In this document: positions 1 to 5,508 of the stretch, piece by piece | How the letters are laid out: every line of letters begins with the position of its first letter | Position numbering within the stretch: the first letter of the stretch is position 1 | DNA from: an uncultured Desulfovibrio sp. | GTDB lineage: Bacteria; Desulfobacterota; Desulfovibrionia; Desulfovibrionales; Desulfovibrionaceae | Reading direction: 5' to 3' | Assembly (NCBI GenBank): GCA_946490455.1 | Contig: CAMLXE010000064.1 | Coordinates: 1-8,367, forward strand | Length of the DNA: 8,367 bases | Position numbers and translations under genes: made by a program | Notes under the pieces: model-generated | What the model was told of the DNA's origin: nothing | The model's input: only the letters and a program-made list of their open reading frames with translations | Database searches by the model: none

Positions 1-627
1 CGGACATGGGAATACCTCAAGAAGGCCGGAACCGTCATTCTTGCCATTTCCATTTTGCTGTGGGCAGCCATGACCTACCCCCGTCTGCCGGAAGAACGAC
101 TGGAATCCTTTGCCAGACAGGAAGAGTCCATACGGACTGAAATGGTTCTTGCTGCGGAAAGAGGGGCAGATCTTTCCAGCCTTGAAACGGAGCTGGCCCG
201 AATAAGCAATAACAGGGCAGAAGAAAGTCTGCGCCATTCTTTGGCAGGGCATGTGGGGATGGCTCTTGAACCCCTGACTCGTCCGGCTGGTTTTGACTGG
301 CGTACGGATATCGCGTTGCTGGGAGGCTTTGCGGCGAAGGAAGTAATCGTTGCTACGCTTGGTACAGCCTATTCATTGGGAGACGTGGATCCCGATAATC
401 CGGCACCTCTGGCAGAGCAGATCCGCAGGGATGGACGCTGGGACGCGCCTACCGCTCTGGGGCTTCTGGTTTTTGTACTCCTGTATGCCCCGTGTCTGGT
501 AACAGTCGTTGCCATTCGACAGGAAACGGGTTCATGGAAGTGGCCGGCTTTCAGCATGATTTTCAATACGGCAGTGGCCTTTGTCGGCGCTGTTGTCGTG
601 CGCCATATGGCCATCCTGCTGCTGTAA
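1..627 (+). CDS. feoB: Ferrous iron transporter FeoB, C-terminal part (5' end outside window)
   Basis: Inner-membrane Fe(II) uptake protein; only the last 208 residues are here, and the frame is open from base 1. The N-terminal GTPase domain and the first gate region lie off the left edge. Visible residues begin RTWEYLKKAG, followed by a membrane segment (about 10-27). A charged stretch (about 30-78) comes next, then the family block SLAGHVG...EP...GFDWR with the gate motif GGFAAKEVIV (108-117). Two further membrane segments follow (about 151-171, containing the conserved YAPC at 162-165, and 181-203). It stops with TAA at 625-627. The order of motifs matches the FeoB C-terminal gate and FeoB_C domains. 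The downstream neighbour is convergent, so this is the last gene of its transcription unit. No feoA is visible after it; any feoA would be upstream, outside the window. Confidence 0.95.
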   Translation, partial: RTWEYLKKAGTVILAISILLWAAMTYPRLPEERLESFARQEESIRTEMVLAAERGADLSSLETELARISNNRAEESLRHSLAGHVGMALEPLTRPAGFDWRTDIALLGGFAAKEVIVATLGTAYSLGDVDPDNPAPLAEQIRRDGRWDAPTALGLLVFVLLYAPCLVTVVAIRQETGSWKWPAFSMIFNTAVAFVGAVVVRHMAILLL

Positions 628-628
628 C

Positions 629-644
629 AGTCCTTGCAAGGACT
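629..644. repeat. 16-bp perfect palindrome just after feoB stop
   Basis: AGTCCTTGCAAGGACT starts one base after the feoB TAA. As RNA it can form a 6-bp stem with a TGCA loop. No U-tract follows, so it is not a classical terminator. It could protect the mRNA 3' end or be a protein site. Confidence 0.5.
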
Positions 645-707
645 TCAGGTTCCTGTGCAGAAAGCAAGAAGAATGAAGGGCAGATCGGCCTTGCCTCTTT
701 GCCATGT

Positions 708-735
708 TGGCTGCCAGAGATTTTCTGGCAGCCAT
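708..735. repeat. 11-bp-arm hairpin downstream of feoB, possible weak terminator
   Basis: The arms TGGCTGCCAGA (708-718) and TCTGGCAGCCA (724-734) are perfect, with loop GATTT. Only ATTTCTG follows, so Rho-independent termination would be weak. The right arm with its next base (GCAGCCAT, 728-735) can instead pair with ATGGCTGC at 745-752, giving a mutually exclusive fold. Confidence 0.5.
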
Positions 736-762
736 TTCTGATGCATGGCTGCAAGGTAACGG

Positions 763-786
763 CATATCATGTGTGCGGATGATATG
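763..786. repeat. CATATCAT-N8-ATGATATG inverted repeat
   Basis: There are perfect 8-bp arms at 763-770 and 779-786 around GTGTGCGG, followed by AATTTTCTT. The AT-rich arms and symmetric spacing would suit either a dimeric repressor operator or a weak RNA hairpin. It is not a recognisable Fur box. Confidence 0.4.
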
Positions 787-858
787 AATTTTCTTCTGAA
801 CTGATTGGTTGAGCTGTCCTTGCGTATCCACCACCCTGTGGTCGGATGGACAGAAAGA

Positions 859-915
859 AACCTCCAGCAGGGAGTCTGCATACCGACTGACTCCGCCTGA
901 TGGAGGTTCTTTTTT
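859..915. terminator. Bidirectional Rho-independent terminator between feoB side and Tim44-like gene
   Basis: The arms AACCTCCA (859-866) and TGGAGGTT (901-908) are perfect, and inner pairing GGAGTC (871-876) with GACTCC (889-894) extends the stem. On the + strand the stem is followed by CTTTTTT (909-915). Read on the minus strand, an A-tract precedes it and TTTCTTTCT follows it. It can therefore end transcripts from both convergent sides. It sits about 25 bp past the stop of the Tim44-like gene but 230 bp past feoB, which leaves room for a separate + strand RNA. Confidence 0.85.
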
Positions 916-938
916 ATGATTGTGTTTCAGCTAGGCAG

Positions 939-1892
939 TTACACGCTTTCAACCTGTTGGATTCCATCCAGTTTCCAGGTGCCCTGACCATTGGCCGGCC
1001 GGACGAAATGCCAGACTTCCCGGACTTCTGTGGGAGCATCCTGAGCAGGATCTTCACGCAGCAGAACATCGAAGTAAACCTGTACAATTTCTTCTTGCTC
1101 CACGGTGTTTACTTCAACAATGGAGGCGTTGACCAGCATGATTTCGGTCGTTCCCGGAGTCTTGTCCTCCTCGGCCTGTTTGCGCAGTTCCGCAAGGAAA
1201 GCGGGAGTGGTAAACTGGGCAATATCGTTCAGGTCCCGTTTGTCCCAGGATGCGTTCAGGCGGGTATAGGCAGCCTTGGCGCCTCTCAGGAATTCTTCCT
1301 CGTCAAATCCGGCGGGGACTCGGGAAGGTTCCTGATAGGCAGGCTGGGAAGAACCGGCAGCAGGCGTTGTCAGGGCATTCCAGTCGAATCCTCCACGCTG
1401 TTCGGAAGAACGCTGGTGAATGGAATCTGTGGGCTGCTGGCCACCCATGTCAAAGTTGGGTGCGTGTCCTGCGGCCTGTGTGGCTGCGGTCTGAGAGGCC
1501 GCACGGCGTCTGGCAAGGAATTTGAAACCAAAATACAGGAGTACCGCAATAATGATGATATCAAGGAAGCCCCCACCGGAGAAGCCTCCGCCAAAGAGCA
1601 GAGAACCGATCAGACTTCCAGCCAGAAGACCGCCGAGTACACCGCCCATACCACCAAACAGACCACGATTGGGTGTAGCTGTATTGGCTGCCTGCTGACG
1701 CTGAGCCGTCTGCTGCCGCATACTCTGCGAATTGACGGGGGGCGTCGGTTTGGTGAAGGGCTGGCTCATGGATGGGCGGCCACCGAAAGACCTGCCGCCG
1801 CCGATGCGGGCCGCGTTTGCTTCACCATAGGCGAAAGCCAGCATGACCAGAATCAGGAAGGCACTGAGGCAGGTAGAAATCTTTTTGGGCAT
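939..1892 (-). CDS. Exported Tim44-like domain protein
   Basis: A 317-residue protein of unknown function. The ATG at 1892 is preceded by GAGGA (1899-1903) at a normal distance. Residues 1-27 look like a signal peptide: KK near the start, a hydrophobic core, and a probable cleavage at ANA|A. Residues 30-75 are low-complexity, rich in G, S, P and Q. Residues 77-108 are glycine-rich and hydrophobic, and 108-126 form a clear membrane segment ending in FLARRR. A Q/A/G-rich linker leads to a folded C-terminal domain (about 195-317), starting FDEEEFLRGAKAAYTRLNASWD and including a conserved-looking WKLDGIQQ, typical of bacterial Tim44-like proteins (PF04280). Mitochondrial Tim44 tethers Hsp70 to the import channel, but the role of these bacterial membrane-anchored versions is not established. 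It appears to be transcribed alone: a terminator lies upstream (about 1992-2026) and another downstream. Confidence 0.8.
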   Translation of the reverse strand: MPKKISTCLSAFLILVMLAFAYGEANAARIGGGRSFGGRPSMSQPFTKPTPPVNSQSMRQQTAQRQQAANTATPNRGLFGGMGGVLGGLLAGSLIGSLLFGGGFSGGGFLDIIIIAVLLYFGFKFLARRRAASQTAATQAAGHAPNFDMGGQQPTDSIHQRSSEQRGGFDWNALTTPAAGSSQPAYQEPSRVPAGFDEEEFLRGAKAAYTRLNASWDKRDLNDIAQFTTPAFLAELRKQAEEDKTPGTTEIMLVNASIVEVNTVEQEEIVQVYFDVLLREDPAQDAPTEVREVWHFVRPANGQGTWKLDGIQQVESV

Positions 1893-1925
1893 GATTTTTC
1901 CTCATGAGGATAAAGTTGCGAACGG

Positions 1926-1957
1926 GATACCGGACCTCAATGACCCGGTATCGGGTC
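1926..1957 (-). promoter_or_regulatory. Overlapping inverted repeats in leader of Tim44-like gene
   Basis: Two perfect inverted repeats share bases. GATACCGG (1926-1933) can pair with CCGGTATC (1945-1952), and GACCCG (1942-1947) can pair with CGGGTC (1952-1957) around GTAT. They cannot both form. They lie about 34-65 bases upstream of the minus-strand ATG, so they are in the leader or promoter. No known riboswitch is recognised; an operator or attenuation element is possible. Confidence 0.4.
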
Positions 1958-1991
1958 GTCAGTGTCGTCATAAATTAAGTATGATCAAGCC

Positions 1992-2026
1992 AAAAGGCAA
2001 GGTGTACAACAGTTTTTTGCCTTGCC
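1992..2026 (-). terminator. Probable terminator after DUF4198 gene
   Basis: Read on the minus strand, GGCAAGG (2026-2020) pairs with CCTTGCC (2002-1996) across a 17-base loop and is followed by TTTT (1995-1992). It lies about 60 bases past the DUF4198 stop and separates that gene from the Tim44-like gene. The loop is long, so efficiency is uncertain. Confidence 0.6.
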
Positions 2027-2088
2027 CGATTCAGAAAGTTCCCATTTGGCAGGCATGACGACAGACTTATGCTTTTGACTTGCAGAAA

Positions 2089-2952
2089 TCAGCGCTTCTT
2101 GCCTGTAGCCGCGCTGTCATCCAGATATATCCAGAATTCTGTCTTGCAGCGGAGCGGTTTCAGGTTTCCTTCAGGGTCCTTAAGCGGATCGCTTTCTGTA
2201 TCACTGGCAAAGACCCACCAGCCGGGCATGGGACAGGTAAAGGTAAAAACACCCTGTGAATCGGTTTTCAATTCCTGAACCGGCTGAAAGGAAGACAGCG
2301 GGACAGGAATCTTGTTCTTCTTGCCTTTTGACGCCTTGCCGTTGTCTGGTGTGGCCGGAGGCATATCGATCCGGGCAACCGGATTCAGTCTGGCAATTTC
2401 AAGAAGCGCTCCGGAAACGGGCTTGCCGTCGAGCAGAAGCTGGCCGGTAAAGCTCATGCCCGAAGTCATGCCAAAAGGTCGGCTCATGGGAAGAATTTCC
2501 AGACCGGTATTGGATGGTATGTCCCATCCTTCCGATGAACCATAGACAGGAACCTGAACCCTGACAGTATATTGCATGAAGCGGTTTTTTTCAGGTTGCC
2601 AGATTGCCTTGCTCTGCATGATGAAGTGATACACGCCGGCAGAAGGAAGGGTGACCTCGGTTGTCCATGCCTTTGCGCCGTAAGCCGTTGTTTCTTCAAG
2701 CACTGAAAGATGCTCGCTGCGATCAAGTATCCCATCATGCTGCCGCAGAACCGTAAAGGCCTGAGGCCGTTCAAGAGGAATTCCCCGCCCGAAAAAGGGG
2801 TCAACAGCACCCAGTGTCAGCCTGAGGCTTTTTTGCTCCGGACTGTCCACAATATGGTTTTCAGGAAGGAGCAATCCGAAATCGGATGCCCGGGCGGGAA
2901 TGACCAGTACTGCAAGCAGGCCAAGCGTCAACAGGATTCGAGATAGGTGCAT
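2089..2952 (-). CDS. Exported DUF4198 family protein, possible nickel/cobalt uptake accessory
   Basis: A 287-residue periplasmic protein. I chose the ATG at 2952 because GGAG (2960-2963) sits 7 bases before it; a TTG five codons earlier has no better site. Residues 1-22 are a signal peptide ending ARA|S. The mature protein starts DFGLLLPENH, like the usual opening of DUF4198 proteins, and carries a mid-protein block GVYHFIMQSKAIWQP (106-120). A Big/transthyretin-like segment follows: FTGQLLLDGKPVSGALLEI (168-186), then DSQGVFTFTCPMPGWWVF (231-248). DUF4198 proteins are often encoded with nickel or cobalt ECF transporters (called NikK in some predictions). No nikMNQO or cbiMNQO gene is in this window, so the metal role is inference. 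A Lys-rich insert (about 205-214) splits the second half. It is the last gene of the flavoprotein-comF-DUF4198 set, 24 bp after comF. Confidence 0.75.
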   Translation of the reverse strand: MHLSRILLTLGLLAVLVIPARASDFGLLLPENHIVDSPEQKSLRLTLGAVDPFFGRGIPLERPQAFTVLRQHDGILDRSEHLSVLEETTAYGAKAWTTEVTLPSAGVYHFIMQSKAIWQPEKNRFMQYTVRVQVPVYGSSEGWDIPSNTGLEILPMSRPFGMTSGMSFTGQLLLDGKPVSGALLEIARLNPVARIDMPPATPDNGKASKGKKNKIPVPLSSFQPVQELKTDSQGVFTFTCPMPGWWVFASDTESDPLKDPEGNLKPLRCKTEFWIYLDDSAATGKKR

Positions 2953-2976
2953 TTGGAGTCTCCACAATTCAATAAA

Positions 2977-3795
2977 TCAATATTGCCTGAGGAATGACAT
3001 GTTCGAGCTATTGCTCCGTTCCGATGAAGTCCGTGCGACAACAGCAACATCCACAGCCTGTGCTTCTCCATGAGAATCAAGCAGGGCCAATGTTGCACGC
3101 CGTAATGTTGTTCCCGTAGTACAGGTATCGTCAATGAGCAAGATCCTCATTCCACGTACTGCAGGAGAAGCTACGAAGGCATTTTTCAGATTATTCAATC
3201 GTTCCTGTCTGTTGAGACCTACCTGATGAGGGGTGGGAAGACAACGGACAAGAAAATCGGGACGCAGGGGAACTCCGAGTGCTTCGGCCACGGGATAGGC
3301 CAGCTCCTGACACTGGTTGAATCCACGTTCTCGCAGCCGAGATGGGTGCAGTGGCATTGGCACAATGGCATCAGGACGGGGAAGGTCAAGGCAGACCTGT
3401 GCCAGGAAGTTTCCAAGAAGATTGAGTGCAACAGGGTCGGCGCCGAATTTGCCCCGTAGAAGCAGATCCTTCAGCACATCCGCATAGACCCCATAAAAAC
3501 GGAAATGATCCCAGGGGGGAGGGACTGCCAAACAGTCCCCACATGGGCTTGGAGGCGCATCTGGGGTAGCTTGAAGCCGTCCGCAGCGAGGGCAGTAGCC
3601 TGCTGTTCTGGGACGTAAAAGGGGTGTGCACGAGGGGCAGAGAGAGGCGGTTGGGAGAGGGAAAGATGAAGCCGCGCAAGCCGCATCATGCGGGACTGGA
3701 GAAAAGGGAGCATGACACAGGGCACAACGTCGTTCATCCAGTGAAGCGGTATGAAACAGGTGGCGAATTTTCTGAAGGAAGACAGGTTCAGACAT
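2977..3795 (-). CDS. comF: ComF family phosphoribosyltransferase-like protein
   Basis: A 272-residue ComF homologue, linked in naturally competent bacteria to uptake or processing of transforming DNA; in non-competent relatives its role is unclear. The N-terminal part has four Cys pairs spaced CXXC (C24/C27, C53/C56, C68/C71, C85/C88), the zinc-ribbon part of the family. The C-terminal half is a PRTase type I domain: IVPMPLHPSRLRERGFNQ (144-161), Q-x-GL-x-R-xx-R-xx-NLKNAF (191-207), and the PRPP loop ILLIDDTCTTGTTLR (218-232). The length is typical, or slightly long at the N-terminus. The ATG at 3795 overlaps the upstream flavoprotein stop by 8 bp and has GGGG about 8 bases ahead, which suggests translational coupling. 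A GTG at 3831 would add 12 residues and is less likely. No other competence gene is in view. Confidence 0.9.
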   Translation of the reverse strand: MSEPVFLQKIRHLFHTASLDERRCALCHAPFSPVPHDAACAASSFPLPTASLCPSCTPLLRPRTAGYCPRCGRLQATPDAPPSPCGDCLAVPPPWDHFRFYGVYADVLKDLLLRGKFGADPVALNLLGNFLAQVCLDLPRPDAIVPMPLHPSRLRERGFNQCQELAYPVAEALGVPLRPDFLVRCLPTPHQVGLNRQERLNNLKNAFVASPAVRGMRILLIDDTCTTGTTLRRATLALLDSHGEAQAVDVAVVARTSSERSNSSNMSFLRQY

Positions 3796-4381
3796 GCGTC
3801 GTTCCCCGGATGAGATGAATTGCCTGGTCACTCATATCCTGAAGTGAGGAAAGGACGTGACTGTTGGCAACAATATCAGCAGGGGTTTCAATGCCCCGCA
3901 GAAGCAGAGGGGGCTGTAACCGAAATCCGAGGAGATCAAGAAAGCAGCGAAGAATCAGGAGATTGGCTTCAAAGAGTCTTTCACCTCTGGTTCTGGCAGC
4001 GCAGAGTATTGCCAGTGCAGGCCTGCGTGGTGCATCCCGTCCTCTTTGTCTGTCCAGCAGTCCCCAGTAGCGTTGCGCCCGGTCAATAAGTCCCTTGAAA
4101 AGAGCCGGTGGCCCATAGAAATAGACCGGGATCACAAAAAGCGTAAGATCACTTTCACGAATGGACTGAAGCAGGGCCTGCGCACTGTCGCCATGCCCGT
4201 CAAGCGTGCAGTGGTCCTGATGTACTGCACAGTAACCACATCCGGTACATGGTCGAATCAGGTGATTACGAAGCTGGACAATATGCGCAGGAACGCCGGA
4301 GACGGCAGTGCGCTCGGCAACAAGGGAGGCAATGGTTTCCGTACTCCCTCCGGCGTGTGGACTACAGGTCAGAATCTGCAC
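3788..4381 (-). CDS. NADPH-dependent FMN reductase family, probable iron-sulfur flavoprotein
   Basis: A 197-residue flavodoxin-fold protein, probably cytoplasmic. It uses a GTG start at 4381 with AGGA six bases upstream. The phosphate-binding loop for FMN is SPHAGGSTETI (7-17), and PVYFYGPPALFKGLIDR (85-101) is the second flavin-contact segment of the family. Between them is a compact cysteine motif, C45-X2-C48-X2-C51-X6-C58, which fits the CX2CX2CX4-7C pattern that binds a 4Fe-4S cluster in archaeal-type iron-sulfur flavoproteins (Isf). The likely role is electron transfer or reduction of small oxidants or quinones; the substrate is unknown. It is the first gene of a set whose second gene (comF) overlaps its stop codon by 8 bp. 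It lies 118 bp after argF, with a hairpin between them. Confidence 0.78.
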   Translation of the reverse strand: MQILTCSPHAGGSTETIASLVAERTAVSGVPAHIVQLRNHLIRPCTGCGYCAVHQDHCTLDGHGDSAQALLQSIRESDLTLFVIPVYFYGPPALFKGLIDRAQRYWGLLDRQRGRDAPRRPALAILCAARTRGERLFEANLLILRCFLDLLGFRLQPPLLLRGIETPADIVANSHVLSSLQDMSDQAIHLIRGTTHV

Positions 4382-4433
4382 AGGAATTCCTTTTTCAGGG
4401 GCGTTGTCCGTTCGTACTCTGCAAACTATGAAA

Positions 4434-4464
4434 GCGGGGAAGGATATTCCGTATCCTCCCCCGC
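4434..4464 (-). terminator. Probable terminator after argF
   Basis: The 13-base arms (4434-4446 and 4452-4464) match except for one position, around a 5-base loop. On the minus strand the stem is GC-rich at its base and is followed by TTTCATAG, a short T-run. It begins 35 bases past the argF stop. Termination may be partial, allowing some read-through into the flavoprotein gene, which has no clear promoter of its own. Confidence 0.6.
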
Positions 4465-4499
4465 AAACGATGTTCCGTCAAGCTCTTATGCCTGAATGA

Positions 4500-5408
4500 C
4501 TAGTTGTTGTCCGAAAAGACCCATTCGAGAATGGCCTTCTGGGCATGGAGACGATTTTCTGCTTCATCCCAGACAATGGATTTTTCCCCTTCCATGACTT
4601 CATCGGTCACTTCTTCACCGCGGTGAGCAGGCAGGCAGTGCATGAATTTGACATTGGGGTCTGCATGCGCCAGCAGCTCTTCGCTTACACAGAAATCCTT
4701 GAATGCCTCAGCCCGCTTCTGCTGTTCGGCTTCCTGCCCCATGGAAGCCCAGACATCGGCATAGACATAGTGGGCCCCTTCCACAGCAAGACGGGGTTCG
4801 TCGGTGAGGAAAATCTTTGCACCGCTCTGCAGGGCAAGGGCCAGCAGCTTCTGATCCGGTTCATACCCCGGAGCAATGGCCATGAAGAGTTCAAAGGGAA
4901 AATATATGGCGGCTTCAATCCAGGAGTTGGCCATGTTGTTGCCGTCTCCGATCCAGGAGACACGCACCTTGGAAAAATCCGGCGTTCGTTCATAGATGGT
5001 CAGAAGGTCAGCCATGACCTGACAGGGGTGACCCTGATCCGTAAGTGCATTGACTACGGGAATGGAGCCGTATTCGGCAAGTTCATCCAGCTTTTCCTGA
5101 CCGAATGTCCGAACGATAAGACAATCGACATAGCGGGAAAGAACTCGGGCGGTGTCTCGCAGAGGTTCTGAGCGACCGAGCTGGCTTTCATTGGGCGTCA
5201 TGAAGATGGTGCTGCCGCCAAGCTGGCGCACTGCAACGTCAAAGGAGACTCTGGTCCGAGTAGAGGCCTTTTCAAAGATCAGAGCGGCGACCTTTCCGTC
5301 CATGCAGTGTCCACGGTAGCCGGTATCCTTCATTTCCTTGGCACGACGAATGATTTCCCATGCACCCTTGTAGCCGAGGTCACGGATTTTCATGAAATGT
5401 TTTGGCAC
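4500..5408 (-). CDS. argF: Ornithine carbamoyltransferase
   Basis: Catalyses carbamoyl phosphate + L-ornithine to L-citrulline + phosphate in arginine biosynthesis, in the cytoplasm; the family is a trimer. All family signatures are present, numbered from the GTG start: carbamoyl-phosphate loop STRTR (49-53) preceded by FEKA, HPCQ (127-130), DGNN (155-158), ADVWASMG (217-224) for ornithine, and HCLPAHRGEE (257-266). At 302 residues it is the normal length. I chose GTG at 5408 (VPKHFMKIRD) because AGGAG (5415-5419) lies six bases ahead. A GTG at 5441 would add 11 residues without family support. It stops with TAG at 4500-4502. The gene is divergent from the UPF0280 gene. No other arg gene is in the window, and no ArgR-type box (TNTGAATWWWWATTCANW) is seen upstream. 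An anabolic role is assumed because no arcA or arcC neighbours are present. Confidence 0.96.
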   Translation of the reverse strand: MPKHFMKIRDLGYKGAWEIIRRAKEMKDTGYRGHCMDGKVAALIFEKASTRTRVSFDVAVRQLGGSTIFMTPNESQLGRSEPLRDTARVLSRYVDCLIVRTFGQEKLDELAEYGSIPVVNALTDQGHPCQVMADLLTIYERTPDFSKVRVSWIGDGNNMANSWIEAAIYFPFELFMAIAPGYEPDQKLLALALQSGAKIFLTDEPRLAVEGAHYVYADVWASMGQEAEQQKRAEAFKDFCVSEELLAHADPNVKFMHCLPAHRGEEVTDEVMEGEKSIVWDEAENRLHAQKAILEWVFSDNN

Positions 5409-5414
5409 ATTGCT

Positions 5415-5419
5415 CTCCT
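5415..5419 (-). promoter_or_regulatory. argF ribosome binding site that fixes the GTG start
   Basis: AGGAG on the minus strand, six bases before GTG at 5408. It is the strongest Shine-Dalgarno near the gene's 5' end and supports the shorter, 302-residue product. Confidence 0.75.
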
Positions 5420-5435
5420 GAAGGAAAATGTTGTA

Positions 5436-5448
5436 TGCCACTGTGGCA
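5436..5448. promoter_or_regulatory. TGCCACTGTGGCA palindrome in argF leader
   Basis: A perfect inverted repeat with 6-bp arms around one T, 28-40 bases upstream of the argF GTG and between the predicted argF promoter and its ribosome binding site. It could be an operator or a small RNA hairpin. It does not match an ArgR box. Confidence 0.35.
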
Positions 5449-5468
5449 ACGGAGCATCTCGACTTTAC

Positions 5469-5475
5469 AGGAGGA
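5469..5475 (+). promoter_or_regulatory. Orphan Shine-Dalgarno-like AGGAGGA without a matching start
   Basis: This is a strong AGGAGGA, but no ATG or GTG follows within 5-13 bases. TTG at 5491 would encode only four residues before TAA at 5503. It lies 33 bases ahead of the UPF0280 ATG. It may be chance, since it also falls in the transcribed leader of argF on the other strand. Confidence 0.25.
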
Positions 5476-5477
5476 TT

Positions 5478-5506
5478 TTTCTAAAACTGATTGCAGCAAA
5501 AGTAAA
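5478..5506 (-). promoter_or_regulatory. Candidate sigma-70 promoter of argF
   Basis: On the minus strand there is a -35-like TTTACT (5506-5501), a 17-base spacer, and a -10-like TAGAAA (5483-5478). Each matches four of six consensus positions. Transcription would start near 5470, giving a leader of about 60 bases. It lies entirely within the divergent gap to the UPF0280 gene. Confidence 0.4.
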
Positions 5507-5508
5507 GG

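Larger units (their letters stand above)
628..938. other. Intergenic region rich in inverted repeats, no convincing gene
   Basis: This 311-bp gap lies between convergent feoB and the Tim44-like gene. I find no protein gene with a start, a ribosome binding site and recognisable content. It does hold a series of inverted repeats: a 16-bp perfect palindrome right after the feoB stop (629-644), an 11-bp-arm hairpin (708-718/724-734), an 8-bp-arm hairpin (763-770/779-786), a 9-bp-arm hairpin with one bulge (826-834/838-847), and the terminator hairpin (859-908). The middle arm of the second can also pair with 745-752. This may be a structured 3' untranslated region or a small RNA; the sequence alone does not decide. 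Confidence 0.5.

Noticed and set aside
532..834. Minus-strand frame of 100 codons in the feoB/Tim44-like gap
   Set aside because: It overlaps the end of feoB and runs through several hairpins. There is no ribosome site or family resemblance.
760..908. tRNA, 6S RNA or SRP RNA in the hairpin-rich gap
   Set aside because: No cloverleaf with T-loop GTTCRA, no SRP GGAAG/GCAGG-type loop motif, and no single closing stem of 6S type could be made out.
900..1907. Open frame of 335 codons on the + strand opposite the Tim44-like gene
   Set aside because: It is antisense to a gene with a signal peptide, a membrane helix and a recognisable domain. Its own product has no recognisable domain and no good ribosome site, and it begins in the terminator.
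1960..2025. Minus-strand promoter for the Tim44-like gene (TTGCCT-N17-TAATTT)
   Set aside because: Only weak matches to consensus, and the -35 lies in the terminator hairpin. A promoter must exist near here, but I cannot place it with confidence.
4545..5171. Open frame of 208 codons on the + strand opposite argF
   Set aside because: Antisense to an intact, motif-complete ornithine carbamoyltransferase.
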